Positions 44,680 to 53,406 are shown, counted from the first letter of the stretch. The stretch: DNA of 64,000 nucleotides from Asticcacaulis currens (GCF_028550395.1 NZ_JAQQKW010000003.1:372001-436000); one strand, 5' to 3'. Translations and numbers: made by a program. The notes: a model not told the origin generated them from the letters alone.

Positions 44680-45618
44680 ATGTCGAACGTGAACCGCTGC
44701 AAAATACTGGCTTCGGCCGTGGCTCTGATGCTGACCGCCACAGGTGCGGCCGCCGAAACCGTGTCTCTGGAGACCCTGACCCGTCGTCAGTTTATCAGCA
44801 GCGCCAATGCCCGCTGTAACTGGTTCGAAGGCCCCACCTTGCTGGCGCTGAAGGCCGGGTTGCTGCAAAACCGCAATGCGGCGCTGAACCATGGCATCGC
44901 GGCCTCGACCGTTTACGCGACGATTGATCAGGCGCGTGCCGCCGCCAACCGCGCCGACTGCAATAATCCGGCCCTGAAACAGGAGGTCGAAACCCTGCGC
45001 GGCGCCTATCGCGGGTTTGTGGCGCAAAACCGTCTGACCCTGCGCGGCGTGCGAAGCGAATGGCTGGCCGACCGCACCGAAGAACGCCTGTCGAAATGGC
45101 GTCTGGTGCAGTATCAGCAGGCCGGCGATGTAAGCATGGGCTTTGGCCTTTATGGCACGCTGAAAGTTCAGACGCTCAGTGTGATGGCGCAATTCCGGGG
45201 CGAAACGCCCTATGCGGCGCGGCTGATCGTGCGCGATCCGGCCCGCCGTTCCGGCCTGATCAACCGTGACGCTCTGGCCGTGTCGGCGCAGATGCCGAAA
45301 GGGGTGAGCCCGTTTGATCTCAGCTTTGCCGCCTCCGGTCGTCGCAGCACGCAGATCGCTCTGACCAACGCGCCGCGCGTCAATCTGGCGGGGTTCACCG
45401 TGGATGGCAAGTTCGCCGGTCACGCCGAAAAACGCGACACCCTGCGCTTTGATTTCCCTCTGAGCGCGACGGTCGCCATCGGCAAACTCGACCCGCGCGA
45501 AGACGTTGTGGTGGCGTTCGACTTCAATAGTGGCACGCAGTATGCGCGCTTTGAAGCCGGGGATTTCGTACCGGGTCTGGTCTTCGCCACCCTGCCCTCG
45601 CCGTATGGGGTGAAGTAG
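44680..45618 (+). CDS. exported hypothetical protein
   Basis: A 312-aa protein with a Sec signal peptide (ILASAVALMLTATGAAA). The mature region starts with a helical part (RRQFISSANARCNWFEGP, NHGIAASTVYATIDQARAAANRADC), with two cysteines that may pair, and ends in a beta-rich part after residue ~150. I recognise no family. It is probably periplasmic. It converges with the DivJ-like kinase gene, whose stop is 4 nt away. Confidence 0.7.
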   Translation: MSNVNRCKILASAVALMLTATGAAAETVSLETLTRRQFISSANARCNWFEGPTLLALKAGLLQNRNAALNHGIAASTVYATIDQARAAANRADCNNPALKQEVETLRGAYRGFVAQNRLTLRGVRSEWLADRTEERLSKWRLVQYQQAGDVSMGFGLYGTLKVQTLSVMAQFRGETPYAARLIVRDPARRSGLINRDALAVSAQMPKGVSPFDLSFAASGRRSTQIALTNAPRVNLAGFTVDGKFAGHAEKRDTLRFDFPLSATVAIGKLDPREDVVVAFDFNSGTQYARFEAGDFVPGLVFATLPSPYGVK

Positions 45619-45621
45619 AGG

Positions 45622-47481
45622 TTACGACTTCGGGGGGCGGATGACAAAATCACTGCCGGTCAAGTCGGGCGGCGTGTAGAGACGGTCTTCCAGTGGCCTG
45701 GGCGTTTCAGTTGACAAGGCGACCAGCGTATCGCTATCCGGGGCTCCGGGCGGGCTGAGCGGCAATTCCGGCTGATCCGTATTGACCGCGACTGGCAGCA
45801 GGAGGCTGACGCTTGTCCCCACCCCCAGCTCGCTTTCTATCGTCATACGCCCCCTATGCAGCCCGGCCAGGGCCTGTACCAGCGACAGGCCGAGCCCTGT
45901 GCCCATGGCCCGCAACTCCATCGGCCCGGACTGCTCATAGGGCTTGCCCAGCCGCTTGAGGTCTTCGGGCGCGATGCCGACGCCGGTGTCGGTGATCTGG
46001 ATGTCGATACTGTCCTGCCCGGTTTCGCTGAGCATCAGGGTAACCGTGCCGCCCTGCGGCGTGAACTTTACGGCATTGGACAGCAGGTTAAGGCACATTT
46101 GCTTGATGGCGCGCTTGTCGGCCGTGACCTCAAGCGGCGTCGGAGGCAGGACGGACTTCACCGTCACCCCCTTGTCGTGCGCCGTCGCCAGTATTAGGCG
46201 CAGCGCCGCCGACACCGGATCGCGCGCATCGAAACGTTCCAGCGACAGCTCATAGCGGCTGGCCTCGATCTTCGACATGTCAAGCACGTCATTAACGAGA
46301 TCAAGCACGTGCTGCCCGGACTCCCAGATCAGTTGCGAGTATTCAGCGTATTTGCCAGTCAGGGGGCCAAACATCTGCTGACGCATGATGTCGGAAAAGC
46401 CGATAACGGCATTGAGGGGCGTACGCAGTTCGTGGCTCATCCCGGCCAGAAAACGCGACTTGCCCTCATTGAGCGCCTGCGCTTCCTGACGCGCCGTTTC
46501 CAGTTCATCCTCGCGCGCGTGCTGCAGCGAGGCGTCGGACAGAACGCCATAGAGCTTGCCGTCCGCCCCGCGTCGCAGACTGAGGCGCAGGAAATGATTG
46601 AGTGCGGCGTGCGGCATAAAGCCGGCTTCGGCGCGGCCCGTATCCTGCGCCACCTCCAACGCCTGCATCAGGCCCAGACGGTGCGGGACGTGCGCGCACG
46701 TAATCAGGCCGTGCTTCATCAAATGCCCCATATCGAGCCCGGGCGGTGATTCGCCATAGGCCGATAAGAGCCGCCCCTCGCCATCGACGCTGATGATCAG
46801 ATGGGGCTGTTCGCTGAGCAGGGTCAGGAAGCGCGAGCGGTCGTGTTCGACGCCACGCACCGCCTCGGTCCTGACGCGCAGGGCGGGCAAAAGCGACAGA
46901 CCGAGCCCCGTCACCAGCGTTACCACCGCCACTGAAGCCAGCCAGAAACTTTCGACAATGTCCGGCAGGGGAAACAGCCGCATCAGCGAAAACAGTATGC
47001 CGAATAGGGTCACCGCCACCGACAGGGCCGCGCCCAGCAGGATAAGACGCCGCTGATTGAGTGCCACGGCAGCGGCCATCGGCGCGGCCACCCACGGCGC
47101 CAGCGGCCCCAGCACACCGCCTGAAAGACCGAGCGCCAGAAGACAGGCCACTGCCCACACCCAGACCAGCATCTGGCGGGTACGAAAATCATCGCGATTG
47201 AGCAGGAAGACACTGCACACACCCGGCAGGGAGGCCGCCGCCAGCGCCGCCAGCACATTGATCGACGCCGGCAGGAAGATCAGATAGACCATGGAGGCCA
47301 GACTGACCGCAGACCAGCCGAGGTGCCAAGCAATGACCCCCAGGCGCACGCGACCCCGCGGCGTGGCCATGGCCCCGGTGGGTGATCTCAGTTCCCGAAG
47401 ATAGGATTTCAGCGGCACATCATGACTCTTGTACGGACTGGCTATCCTAACCAATTGCCTGCCAAAGAGAAAGGCTATCAC
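45622..47481 (-). CDS. divJ: DivJ-like membrane sensor histidine kinase
   Basis: A 619-aa hybrid-free histidine kinase. Five or six hydrophobic segments (about residues 46-200) form the membrane sensor, followed by a degenerate PAS-like region (about 215-320). HisKA has the phospho-acceptor His350 in FLAGMSHELRTPLNAVIGFSDIM. The HATPase has the N box NLLSNAVKF, G1 DTGVGI and G2 MGTGLGLSLV. Total length, number of membrane segments and His position are close to Caulobacter DivJ (597 aa, His338), the kinase that phosphorylates DivK at the stalked pole. The identification rests on this architecture, so another polar kinase remains possible. A Pro/Ser-rich tail ends the protein. Confidence 0.72.
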   Translation of the reverse strand: MIAFLFGRQLVRIASPYKSHDVPLKSYLRELRSPTGAMATPRGRVRLGVIAWHLGWSAVSLASMVYLIFLPASINVLAALAAASLPGVCSVFLLNRDDFRTRQMLVWVWAVACLLALGLSGGVLGPLAPWVAAPMAAAVALNQRRLILLGAALSVAVTLFGILFSLMRLFPLPDIVESFWLASVAVVTLVTGLGLSLLPALRVRTEAVRGVEHDRSRFLTLLSEQPHLIISVDGEGRLLSAYGESPPGLDMGHLMKHGLITCAHVPHRLGLMQALEVAQDTGRAEAGFMPHAALNHFLRLSLRRGADGKLYGVLSDASLQHAREDELETARQEAQALNEGKSRFLAGMSHELRTPLNAVIGFSDIMRQQMFGPLTGKYAEYSQLIWESGQHVLDLVNDVLDMSKIEASRYELSLERFDARDPVSAALRLILATAHDKGVTVKSVLPPTPLEVTADKRAIKQMCLNLLSNAVKFTPQGGTVTLMLSETGQDSIDIQITDTGVGIAPEDLKRLGKPYEQSGPMELRAMGTGLGLSLVQALAGLHRGRMTIESELGVGTSVSLLLPVAVNTDQPELPLSPPGAPDSDTLVALSTETPRPLEDRLYTPPDLTGSDFVIRPPKS

Positions 47482-47610
47482 CCGTCAAGCGAGAAAACCG
47501 ACAGAAGGCCCGAAAATCCGGCCTGCGTCCGGAAACCTCTGCTTAAGACGTTAACTGTACGATTCACCTCAAAGTTTTATTCTGGTCCCCCTCCTTCCGG
47601 CGCAGGCTTC

Positions 47611-48354
47611 ATGGACAAACAACCGGTGGCCCTCCCCCCCTCTGCCTGTCCCCAACCGGAGAGCGATTTCGGCAAGCGCGCCTTCATGCGCATGGTCAGC
47701 CACGAACTGCGCACTCCGCTTAACTCGATTATAGGCTTTGCCGAAGTCCTGACGCACGAACTCTACGGCCCCCTGGGGGCCCCCCAATACACCGAGTATG
47801 CCGGGATTATCCGCGACAGCGGCAAGAAACTCCTAAGCCTGTTCAACGATGTGCTGGAACTGGTGCGGCTGGAGAGCGAGCCCGGCCTTCTGCGCCCTGA
47901 GGTCGAGGCCCTGCTGCCCCATATCCATGACGCCGTACGCCGCCACACACCGGCGGCGCAGGCGCGCGGCGTCCATATCCTGCCCGGACTGACCGATTCC
48001 GAACTGAGCGCACATTTCGATCCGCGCGGCCTGTGCCTGTGCCTCGACCACCTGATCAGCAATGCGATCGACTTTACGCCCGAAGGCCGCGATGTCGAAA
48101 TCACGGTGCGCCCGGAGGGCGACCATGTCGATATCGCCGTCTTCAATCCGGGCAAGGCCCCGGACCCTGCCGATATTCCGCGCCTGATGCGGCCATTCGA
48201 ACAGGGGGCCAGCGACTATAACCGCAGCCGCGAGGGGGCGGGTCTGGGCTGGCCGGTCGTCCGGCTGGCCGCTGAGGCGATGGGCGGCACCTTTTCGGTG
48301 CAGTCCGACCCCCGCCATGGCCTGAAAGCCACGGTGCGATTACGACGCCGCTGA
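47611..48354 (+). CDS. soluble histidine kinase with degenerate G1 box
   Basis: A 247-aa protein made only of HisKA and HATPase domains, no membrane segment and no sensor. The phospho-acceptor is His31 in VSHELRTPLNSIIGFAEVL, similar to the adjacent kinase. The N box is LISNAIDF. The G1 box, usually D-x-G-x-G, reads VFNPGKAP, so the key Asp is Asn. The G2 region is GAGLGWPV. ATP binding may therefore be altered, and the protein could act as a phosphatase or modulator of the divergent DivJ-like kinase. ATG 47611 is preferred over upstream in-frame codons that lack homology-like sequence. Confidence 0.8.
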   Translation: MDKQPVALPPSACPQPESDFGKRAFMRMVSHELRTPLNSIIGFAEVLTHELYGPLGAPQYTEYAGIIRDSGKKLLSLFNDVLELVRLESEPGLLRPEVEALLPHIHDAVRRHTPAAQARGVHILPGLTDSELSAHFDPRGLCLCLDHLISNAIDFTPEGRDVEITVRPEGDHVDIAVFNPGKAPDPADIPRLMRPFEQGASDYNRSREGAGLGWPVVRLAAEAMGGTFSVQSDPRHGLKATVRLRRR

Positions 48355-48446
48355 GTTTCGGAACACGCTTTTTTTTCGACGCGCATTTGATCTTGAAAAC
48401 CGTTTCACACTTTCCGGAAGGCGCTTTCACGCGCTATAGCCACCCC

Positions 48447-48860
48447 ATGACCGATACATTCGACGCCCGACTGAATGACCTGCTGGAAGAATTCGACCTC
48501 TTCGACGACTGGGAAGACCGTTACCGCTACATCATCGACCTCGGTAAGACGCTGGCCCCGCTCAGCGAGGCCGAGCGCAACGAGGTGACGCGCGTGCGCG
48601 GTTGCGCCTCTCAGGTATGGCTGATGATGGATGAGGCCGGTGGCGGCATCTTGCGCTTTCGCGGCGATTCCGATGCCCATATTGTAAAGGGGTTGATCGC
48701 CATTCTGGTGCGCTTGCTGGACGGCCTGCCACGCGCCGACGTGCGCGACTTTTCGATCCGCGACACCTTGACCCGGCTGGGGCTTGACGAAGCCCTGTCG
48801 TCGCAGCGGACCAATGGCCTGATCTCGATGGTCGAGCGCCTGAAACAGGCGGCTGCCTGA
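48447..48860 (+). CDS. sufE: SufE family cysteine desulfuration protein
   Basis: A 137-aa sulfur-acceptor protein. It has DWEDRYRYIIDLGKTL, the catalytic cysteine in RVRGCASQVWL (about residue 52), and the conserved SQRTNGLISMVERLK end. SufE takes the persulfide from SufS and stimulates Fe-S cluster assembly. No suf operon is adjacent, as often for this gene in alphaproteobacteria. ATG 48447 fits the family start; a longer in-frame start at 48387 would add unrelated residues. Confidence 0.92.
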   Translation: MTDTFDARLNDLLEEFDLFDDWEDRYRYIIDLGKTLAPLSEAERNEVTRVRGCASQVWLMMDEAGGGILRFRGDSDAHIVKGLIAILVRLLDGLPRADVRDFSIRDTLTRLGLDEALSSQRTNGLISMVERLKQAAA

Positions 48861-48874
48861 TCAGGTGACGCGTC

Positions 48875-49246
48875 TCAGGCCCGCATGCGGATATCGGCTT
48901 CGATATCGCGCAGGCGACGGGCGCGCCGGCGAGCGATCATGCCCATACTGTACATGACCGACAAGGCGGCGCAGAACAGGCCGAACTGGAGCAGACCTTC
49001 CGGGCGGAACCCGTAGGCCGTGCCCTGCGTGATATAGCCGTGCAGCAGGGCCACCGTGCCGGGCAGGCTGCCAACCGCTATGCCTATGGCGGCCCAGACA
49101 TATTCAGTGATGTGTTCGCGACGGGTTTCGCACAGCGCATCCAACTCCTCATTGCTCACGACGTGGCGCAGCGGCTTGTCCAGCGTGCCGCGCAGAGGGC
49201 TTTTGAGGCTGGTGACCGAACCAGCCGAAAGTTTGTCTTCAGACAT
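48875..49246 (-). CDS. small membrane protein, hypothetical
   Basis: A 123-aa protein with a soluble N-terminal half (to about residue 48), two hydrophobic segments (about 49-68 and 82-104), and a basic C-terminal tail (RRRARRLRDIEADIRMRA). Both ends are predicted cytoplasmic. Not recognised. It converges with sufE (14 nt between stops). Confidence 0.65.
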   Translation of the reverse strand: MSEDKLSAGSVTSLKSPLRGTLDKPLRHVVSNEELDALCETRREHITEYVWAAIGIAVGSLPGTVALLHGYITQGTAYGFRPEGLLQFGLFCAALSVMYSMGMIARRRARRLRDIEADIRMRA

Positions 49247-49666
49247 GATGCGTCCTTTTTCCGAACTCTGCCCCTATCCTCCTCTTGCCGTGCCGTTGCG
49301 TCAATCGCTGCGCCCGCATTCTGTAACAGCGTCATCTGCGCGCTACAGTTTGCCCCGCTTTCGTTTCATTGCGGCACAGCACACCGTTACCCGCCAATCT
49401 GATAATCAACCGCAAGATGCTTATAGGCTTCCCGGAGTTGTGCAGCGCCACATGAGGCCTAGGACAGAAACCTGTCCTCAAGGCCTACCCGACGCCCAAA
49501 TCCGGCCAGATCACCCAGAACCCCGCCGCCTCTACGCTCCAGAGCGGCAGACTAGAAGCACAAGTACCACGCCCTCCGCCGCCGAAACGGCCTCAGTCCT
49601 AAGTGAGCCGGTCGCCGCCATGGGCGGTGGCATCAACACGCGGCCACAGATCGAGGGCAGCCACTG
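49247..49666. other. 420-nt region without a gene; possible structured RNA
   Basis: No convincing protein on either strand. The region is GC-rich and has strong secondary structure, including the hairpin at 49455-49486 and CCGCC-ATG-GGCGG at 49632-49644. Read on the minus strand, ATGTGGCGCTGC and CCGGGAAGCCTATAA recall parts of 6S RNA (AATGTGGCGCTCC and CCGAGAAGCCTTAAA in E. coli). The resemblance is short and may be chance. Confidence 0.35.
49455..49486. repeat. strong 13-bp hairpin
   Basis: AGGCCT-AGGACAG pairs with CTGTCCT-CA-AGGCCT around an AAAC loop (CA bulge). No U-tract follows on either strand, so it is not an ordinary terminator. It may be part of a structured RNA. Confidence 0.55.
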
Positions 49667-49921
49667 TTAGCGATCAAAACAGCCTTCGCGGATCAGTCCG
49701 CTGAGATCATCCGACGGCGGCATCAGGCTCAGCCGCCCGTCCGCGTGACGGGTCAGCGGCCCCAGCGCCTGCACGGACCTCAGGTCAGCCTCACTCAGCC
49801 CGTCAACCGCCCGGCCCCGTCCGTCAGATGTCAGACGCAGTTCATAGCCGCCCGGCACGGGTTTCAGATGTGCGCCCGATGTCCTCATCCGTTCGCGCAA
49901 GGCGTTGGCCGTGCCCCTCAT
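49667..49921 (-). CDS. hypothetical 84-aa protein coupled to DnaA-like gene
   Basis: An 84-aa protein starting RGTANALRERMRTSGAHLKPVPGGYELRLTSDGRGRAVDG. The first part has a small beta-strand pattern and the rest is a short helix and loop region. Not recognised. The ATG overlaps the stop of the DnaA domain IV gene by 4 nt, so the two are translationally coupled, which is the main support for its reality. Confidence 0.6.
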   Translation of the reverse strand: MRGTANALRERMRTSGAHLKPVPGGYELRLTSDGRGRAVDGLSEADLRSVQALGPLTRHADGRLSLMPPSDDLSGLIREGCFDR

Positions 49922-50334
49922 CTGGCGGCCCGCCCACCCGACAGGGCCAGTCCCGCCGGTATTTCCTGAAGGCAGGCTTCCAGCCGCTCGATCTGCTCAT
50001 CCCACTGCCGGTCATCCCGCAGGTCCTCGATACGGCGGCAGGCGTGGCCCACCGTCGTGCGGTCGCGGCCGAAGGCTGCCCCGATGCGGTAAAGCGGCCA
50101 TTGCCAGGCGACCGAGATCAGGTACATGGACAATTGCCGCGCCCGTGCGGTGCGCGCATCTTTGCGATGGGTCGCCCAGATATCGCTAAGCGGTACGCCC
50201 GTCACCCCCGACACCAGCCCTATCACATATTCGACCGGCGCCGTGTCCGCCTTCGGATCGCGCCCCGTCTCTGCCCCCGCTTCCCTGCTGCGTTTCACCA
50301 GATATCCCCTTTCACGAGATTCAATTGTTGCCAA
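49918..50334 (-). CDS. stand-alone DnaA domain IV-like DNA-binding protein
   Basis: A 138-aa protein whose centre (about residues 33-110) matches domain IV of the replication initiator DnaA. VIGLVSGVTGVPLSDI is followed by ARQLSMYLISVAWQWPLYRIGAAFGRDRTTVGHACRRIEDL; the FGRDRTTVGHA segment is the DnaA-box-binding signature. AAA+ and other DnaA domains are absent. Such helix-turn-helix proteins occur widely in alphaproteobacteria. It could bind DnaA boxes and compete with DnaA, or act as an ordinary regulator; the sequence does not decide. Confidence 0.85.
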   Translation of the reverse strand: MATIESRERGYLVKRSREAGAETGRDPKADTAPVEYVIGLVSGVTGVPLSDIWATHRKDARTARARQLSMYLISVAWQWPLYRIGAAFGRDRTTVGHACRRIEDLRDDRQWDEQIERLEACLQEIPAGLALSGGRAAR

Positions 50335-50515
50335 TTTGTTCTCATGTTAAGCGCAGGGGATATCGAGAGGATAGTTTTCCTATTTTAAATTAAAACGTGG
50401 GAAATTGCGCCTATTTTGGCGTGGGGCTAGGCGCATCCGGGTAATTTTACGAGCACGAATCCTTGACGCGGATACACGTTCATTCTCTGTCAGAAGGCTC
50501 GGCCGGGCGAAAAAA
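50335..50515. other. AT-rich promoter region of the DnaA-like gene
   Basis: A markedly AT-rich stretch (50370-50400, including TTTTAAATTAAAA) upstream of the leftward DnaA-like gene, in an otherwise GC-rich neighbourhood. It probably holds that gene's promoter. No gene seen. Confidence 0.4.
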
Positions 50516-51067
50516 TCAAGCGGCGCGGATGCCGCTGGGGCCGGTCAGGTCGGGCTGTCCGATCAGGGCATCGTGTCCCAGAATCATATCGACGTGCACG
50601 CCATCGGACGCCAGAGGCAGTCGTAGCCAGAACAGGCTCAGCGACTTCGCCCCGCGCCAGGCCATGGAATGCAGACCTACGCCGGGCTTGCGCGAGCGGA
50701 CCACGAAGGTGAGTTCCTCGGCCCAGTAACGCGCCTCATCCGGACCATAGATTTCGGTAAAATGCTTGCCGGTGATTTCCATACCGTAGGCCGTGTAAAG
50801 GTCGGTCCCGGCCAGACGCTGACGGAAACGATCCGGGCTATTGGCCGGATCTTCCGACAGCACATCGATCAGCGAGATGGTCGGCAACAGTTTGCGCACA
50901 CTGCATGGATCAATGTCCGCACGCGAAGGCAGGCGCCCGGGACGGCGCAGGCTCTTCCAGTAGCGGAAGACCTCCTCATGCATGCGCAAAGCGCTCAGCA
51001 TTTCAGCCGCCATGCCCGTCATAACTGTCCTGAAACCACGCCCCGTATACGAATCACCGATGTTCAC
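50516..51067 (-). CDS. PAS domain protein (PAS_5 type)
   Basis: A 183-aa single-domain protein. It begins with a short helical lead, then EVFRYWKSLRRPGRLPSRADIDPCSVRKLLPTISLIDVL, the typical opening of alphaproteobacterial PAS_5 proteins, and RFRQRLAGTDLYTAYGMEITGKHFTEIYG, followed by the beta-sheet core. No output domain is attached. These are thought to sense small ligands or to interact with kinases; nothing here tells the signal. An internal methionine at residue 16 or 19 could be the start. Confidence 0.83.
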   Translation of the reverse strand: MNIGDSYTGRGFRTVMTGMAAEMLSALRMHEEVFRYWKSLRRPGRLPSRADIDPCSVRKLLPTISLIDVLSEDPANSPDRFRQRLAGTDLYTAYGMEITGKHFTEIYGPDEARYWAEELTFVVRSRKPGVGLHSMAWRGAKSLSLFWLRLPLASDGVHVDMILGHDALIGQPDLTGPSGIRAA

Positions 51068-51449
51068 CTTCTCTTAATCAGCGATTCCTTGGCAAGCAAA
51101 AAAGGGTTAACCAGAGATTTAAACCCGGTTAGCCACCCCTTCTGTCCACAGATGCAGAGGCAATGCACGCGGCCACAGGGTTTAGACTCCTTTTGTTCTC
51201 ATAAAGGGCCGTATCTTGTAAAAAACGGCCTTTATTACCTCCTGAAAAACCCAGAAGAGGCCCAGAGTTCCACGCTCTGTAATATCGGGTACTTTGACGA
51301 GTCTTGTGCGGCGGGTCGCGTGTGGCGATTCTATATTTAGTGCGCCTTCAAAAAGCATGCAGCGGTCTCAGAACTCGCATGTGTGACCCTACACACGCTT
51401 ACCGCGAGACGATCCCTTAAAAGATCAGTCTCTTTTAAATCATACCGCT
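51068..51449. other. 382-nt intergenic region
   Basis: No gene that I can support. It has a hairpin (AAAGGGCCGT 51203-51212 with ACGGCCTTT 51225-51233, one bulged G) that could terminate transcription, being followed by TATT. It also has the PAS gene promoter near 51080-51150, where GGTTAACC and TTTAAACC occur. Confidence 0.45.
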
Positions 51450-51905
51450 CTAACGACGGCCAGCCCCCAGCGCGGCACTGCGGCTCGCCCCTTTGGAGGC
51501 GGGCTCAGTGGGACCACGCGATTGGCCCAATCCCATCTGCCGCGCCAGATCAGAACGCGCCTGCGCATAGCCGGGCGCCACCATTGGATAGTCCTGCGGC
51601 AGGTTCCAGCGGGCACGGTACTCTTCCGGACTCATCTGATAGCGTGCGCGGAGGTGTCGTTTGAGGGATTTGAACCGGAGACCATCTTCCAGACAGACGA
51701 TATAGTCGCGGGTGATGGATTTACGTATCGGCACGGCGGGTTCACGCGCCGGGGCCGCTACGCTTACGCCGCGCGACAGGGCCGACAAGGCACCGTGCAC
51801 ACCCTGAATTAATGCAGGCAGATCGGCCGAGGACAGGGAGTTTTGCTCCACGTAGGCCGCGACGATTTCCACGGTTCTGTCCGTGAGGCTGGACCTAACA
51901 GTCAT
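51450..51905 (-). CDS. mucR: MucR/Ros family transcriptional regulator
   Basis: A 151-aa regulator with the prokaryotic zinc-finger motif CLEDGLRFKSLKRHLRARYQMSPEEYR, followed by RWNLPQDYPMVAPGYAQARSDLARQMGLG, the invariant MucR C-terminal block. The N-terminal ~60 residues hold the conserved oligomerisation helix (TVEIVAAYVEQNSL). The usual zinc ligands are C, C, H, H; here the finger appears to keep one Cys and one downstream His in the visible pattern, common among MucR proteins. In Caulobacter MucR acts with SciP and CtrA on S-phase genes. The tail is Gly/Ala-rich. Confidence 0.92.
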   Translation of the reverse strand: MTVRSSLTDRTVEIVAAYVEQNSLSSADLPALIQGVHGALSALSRGVSVAAPAREPAVPIRKSITRDYIVCLEDGLRFKSLKRHLRARYQMSPEEYRARWNLPQDYPMVAPGYAQARSDLARQMGLGQSRGPTEPASKGASRSAALGAGRR

Positions 51906-52032
51906 GGCACACCTGAAGTGGATGGAAGATATAGGTAAAGAAATGCGTTCCGTCCGCTCATAGGAAAGGCTGCATCAAAAAGGGATATGGAATTTCCCTG
52001 GGCTTTCGCCGCCCTCGGCGACAGACCGTTAG

Positions 52033-53307
52033 CTAGCGCTTCAGATCCTGCGCAAAGGCCAGCATGGCCACGCGTTGCGGCACGGACAGGGCGTCTATTT
52101 CCATGGCCTCGCCCTGCGACAGGGCACGGATCATCATTGGTGTCAGGGCCGAAGACAGCGACCAGTTCCAATAGCGCAGAACCGTTTGGGCCCGGTCCAC
52201 GGCCAGGGTATCATAGACGACCAGCACCCGTTCCAGATCGGGGTGCACCTCGCCATCCATTTGGCCCGGACGCCGCAACGCCCTCCACAGATTACGCAGA
52301 TCGGCCTTTTTAAGCCCCGTTGCCTTGCACAGAACGGCCAGCCCTTCCCCGCCCCGGTCACGCAGGATCTTGGCCCCCGTCGAAGGCTTGATGCCGGACA
52401 GGTAGGCGATTTCCTCCGCGGTGTGGCGCGACATCCCACTGCGCGCCGCTTCGGCGATGGCGGCTTCGAGACTGGCGAAGGGACTTTTTTTCAGGGCTTC
52501 GCGGTTGCGCTGTCGGCGCTCAATGAATTGCAGGGCCTTGCGCGCCAGCGGATCGCCCCAGCCTTCGCCCGCGGCCATGGCAAAGACATCGCCGGCGGAA
52601 TCCTGCATGACCTCGCGATTAACCGCAAAGCGGCTAAGTATGACGCGGCGTACATCGGCGTCGGCCCACCAGAACATAACGTAGGCCGAGCTGGGACGCA
52701 GTTCGAGACGACGGATAAGAAGGGGCACTAGATGCGGTGCGTCCTGACTGAGCGACACCGCCACCTCAATCGCGCCTTGCGACAAGGTGGCCGTGCGGTT
52801 TTTCAGCAACTGCTCGACCGTCTCGATATCGCCCGTATCGGTCAGGGCTTCGGCCACCACCGGCCCGATATGTTTACGGCTCGCCAGAAGGCGGCAATGG
52901 ACCGGGGTCGCCCGGCGGATGCAATAGAGCAGATCGGTTTCGGCAAGAGACTCGCAATCCTCAATCAGAAAGCGGGCAATCTCCGGGTCATCGGTGATCA
53001 GCAGACGCACCAGCGTGTGGGGCACTTCGCTTAGCTTACTGAGACGGCGGGCCACGCGCAGGCGCTCGCCCTTTTGGGCCTCCCGCAACATTTCCACTAG
53101 CAGGTCGGCGGTCACCGCGCGCTCAAACGCATTGACGCGCGTTTCGGGCAGACAGACCACATCGGCCAGGCGTTTTAGCAGGGTCTGACGCGCAGGAAAA
53201 ACCTGTTCCGGGACCTCGTCGGGCCGCGCACTGCCCGCGCCCGGGCCGTCATCGACGGACATATCATCTTCGGGGCCTATGGCATGTGAGTCGGGCGGCG
53301 TGCTCAT
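52033..53307 (-). CDS. DUF2336 domain-containing protein
   Basis: A 424-aa helical-repeat protein. After an acidic low-complexity N-terminus (to about residue 35), HEAT-like helices follow (ERLRVARRLSKLSEVPHTLVRLLITDDPEIARFLIEDCESLAETDLLYCIR), the hallmark of DUF2336. The C-terminal half has SGIKPSTGAKILRDRGGEGLAVLCKATGL, resembling a helix-hairpin region, and ends with DALSVPQRVAMLAFAQDLKR. DUF2336 proteins are confined mostly to alphaproteobacteria and have no known activity. Confidence 0.82.
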   Translation of the reverse strand: MSTPPDSHAIGPEDDMSVDDGPGAGSARPDEVPEQVFPARQTLLKRLADVVCLPETRVNAFERAVTADLLVEMLREAQKGERLRVARRLSKLSEVPHTLVRLLITDDPEIARFLIEDCESLAETDLLYCIRRATPVHCRLLASRKHIGPVVAEALTDTGDIETVEQLLKNRTATLSQGAIEVAVSLSQDAPHLVPLLIRRLELRPSSAYVMFWWADADVRRVILSRFAVNREVMQDSAGDVFAMAAGEGWGDPLARKALQFIERRQRNREALKKSPFASLEAAIAEAARSGMSRHTAEEIAYLSGIKPSTGAKILRDRGGEGLAVLCKATGLKKADLRNLWRALRRPGQMDGEVHPDLERVLVVYDTLAVDRAQTVLRYWNWSLSSALTPMMIRALSQGEAMEIDALSVPQRVAMLAFAQDLKR

Positions 53308-53372
53308 GAGGGCACTATGCCTAGCGAGATATTAAAAGAGGTTAAAGCCGGCCCCGAACGCCTCTTTAGTCG

Positions 53373-53400
53373 GCCGCTCCCCTACAATCAGGGGAGCGGC
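53373..53400 (-). terminator. stem-loop just after cysK
   Basis: GCCGCTCCCC and GGGGAGCGGC form a perfect 10-bp stem with an 8-nt loop, 7 nt beyond the cysK stop on the minus strand. No U-tract follows in that direction, so it may protect the transcript 3' end or act as a weak terminator. Confidence 0.55.
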
Positions 53401-53406
53401 TTGATT

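Noticed and set aside
49056-49670. 204-aa plus-strand frame crossing the gene-free region at 49.3-49.7 kb
   Set aside because: The first part is antisense to the small membrane protein and the second part is rich in Arg/Pro/Ser/Thr with no conserved block and no ribosome binding site.
51179-51358. 58-aa minus-strand frame between the PAS and mucR genes
   Set aside because: Starts MLFEGALNIE but has no ribosome binding site, and its end runs through the hairpin at 51203-51233; no family recognised.
53373-53400. Attachment site or recombination site
   Set aside because: The 10-bp stem has no duplicated partner nearby and no integrase gene exists in the window; it is more simply a transcript-end stem-loop.
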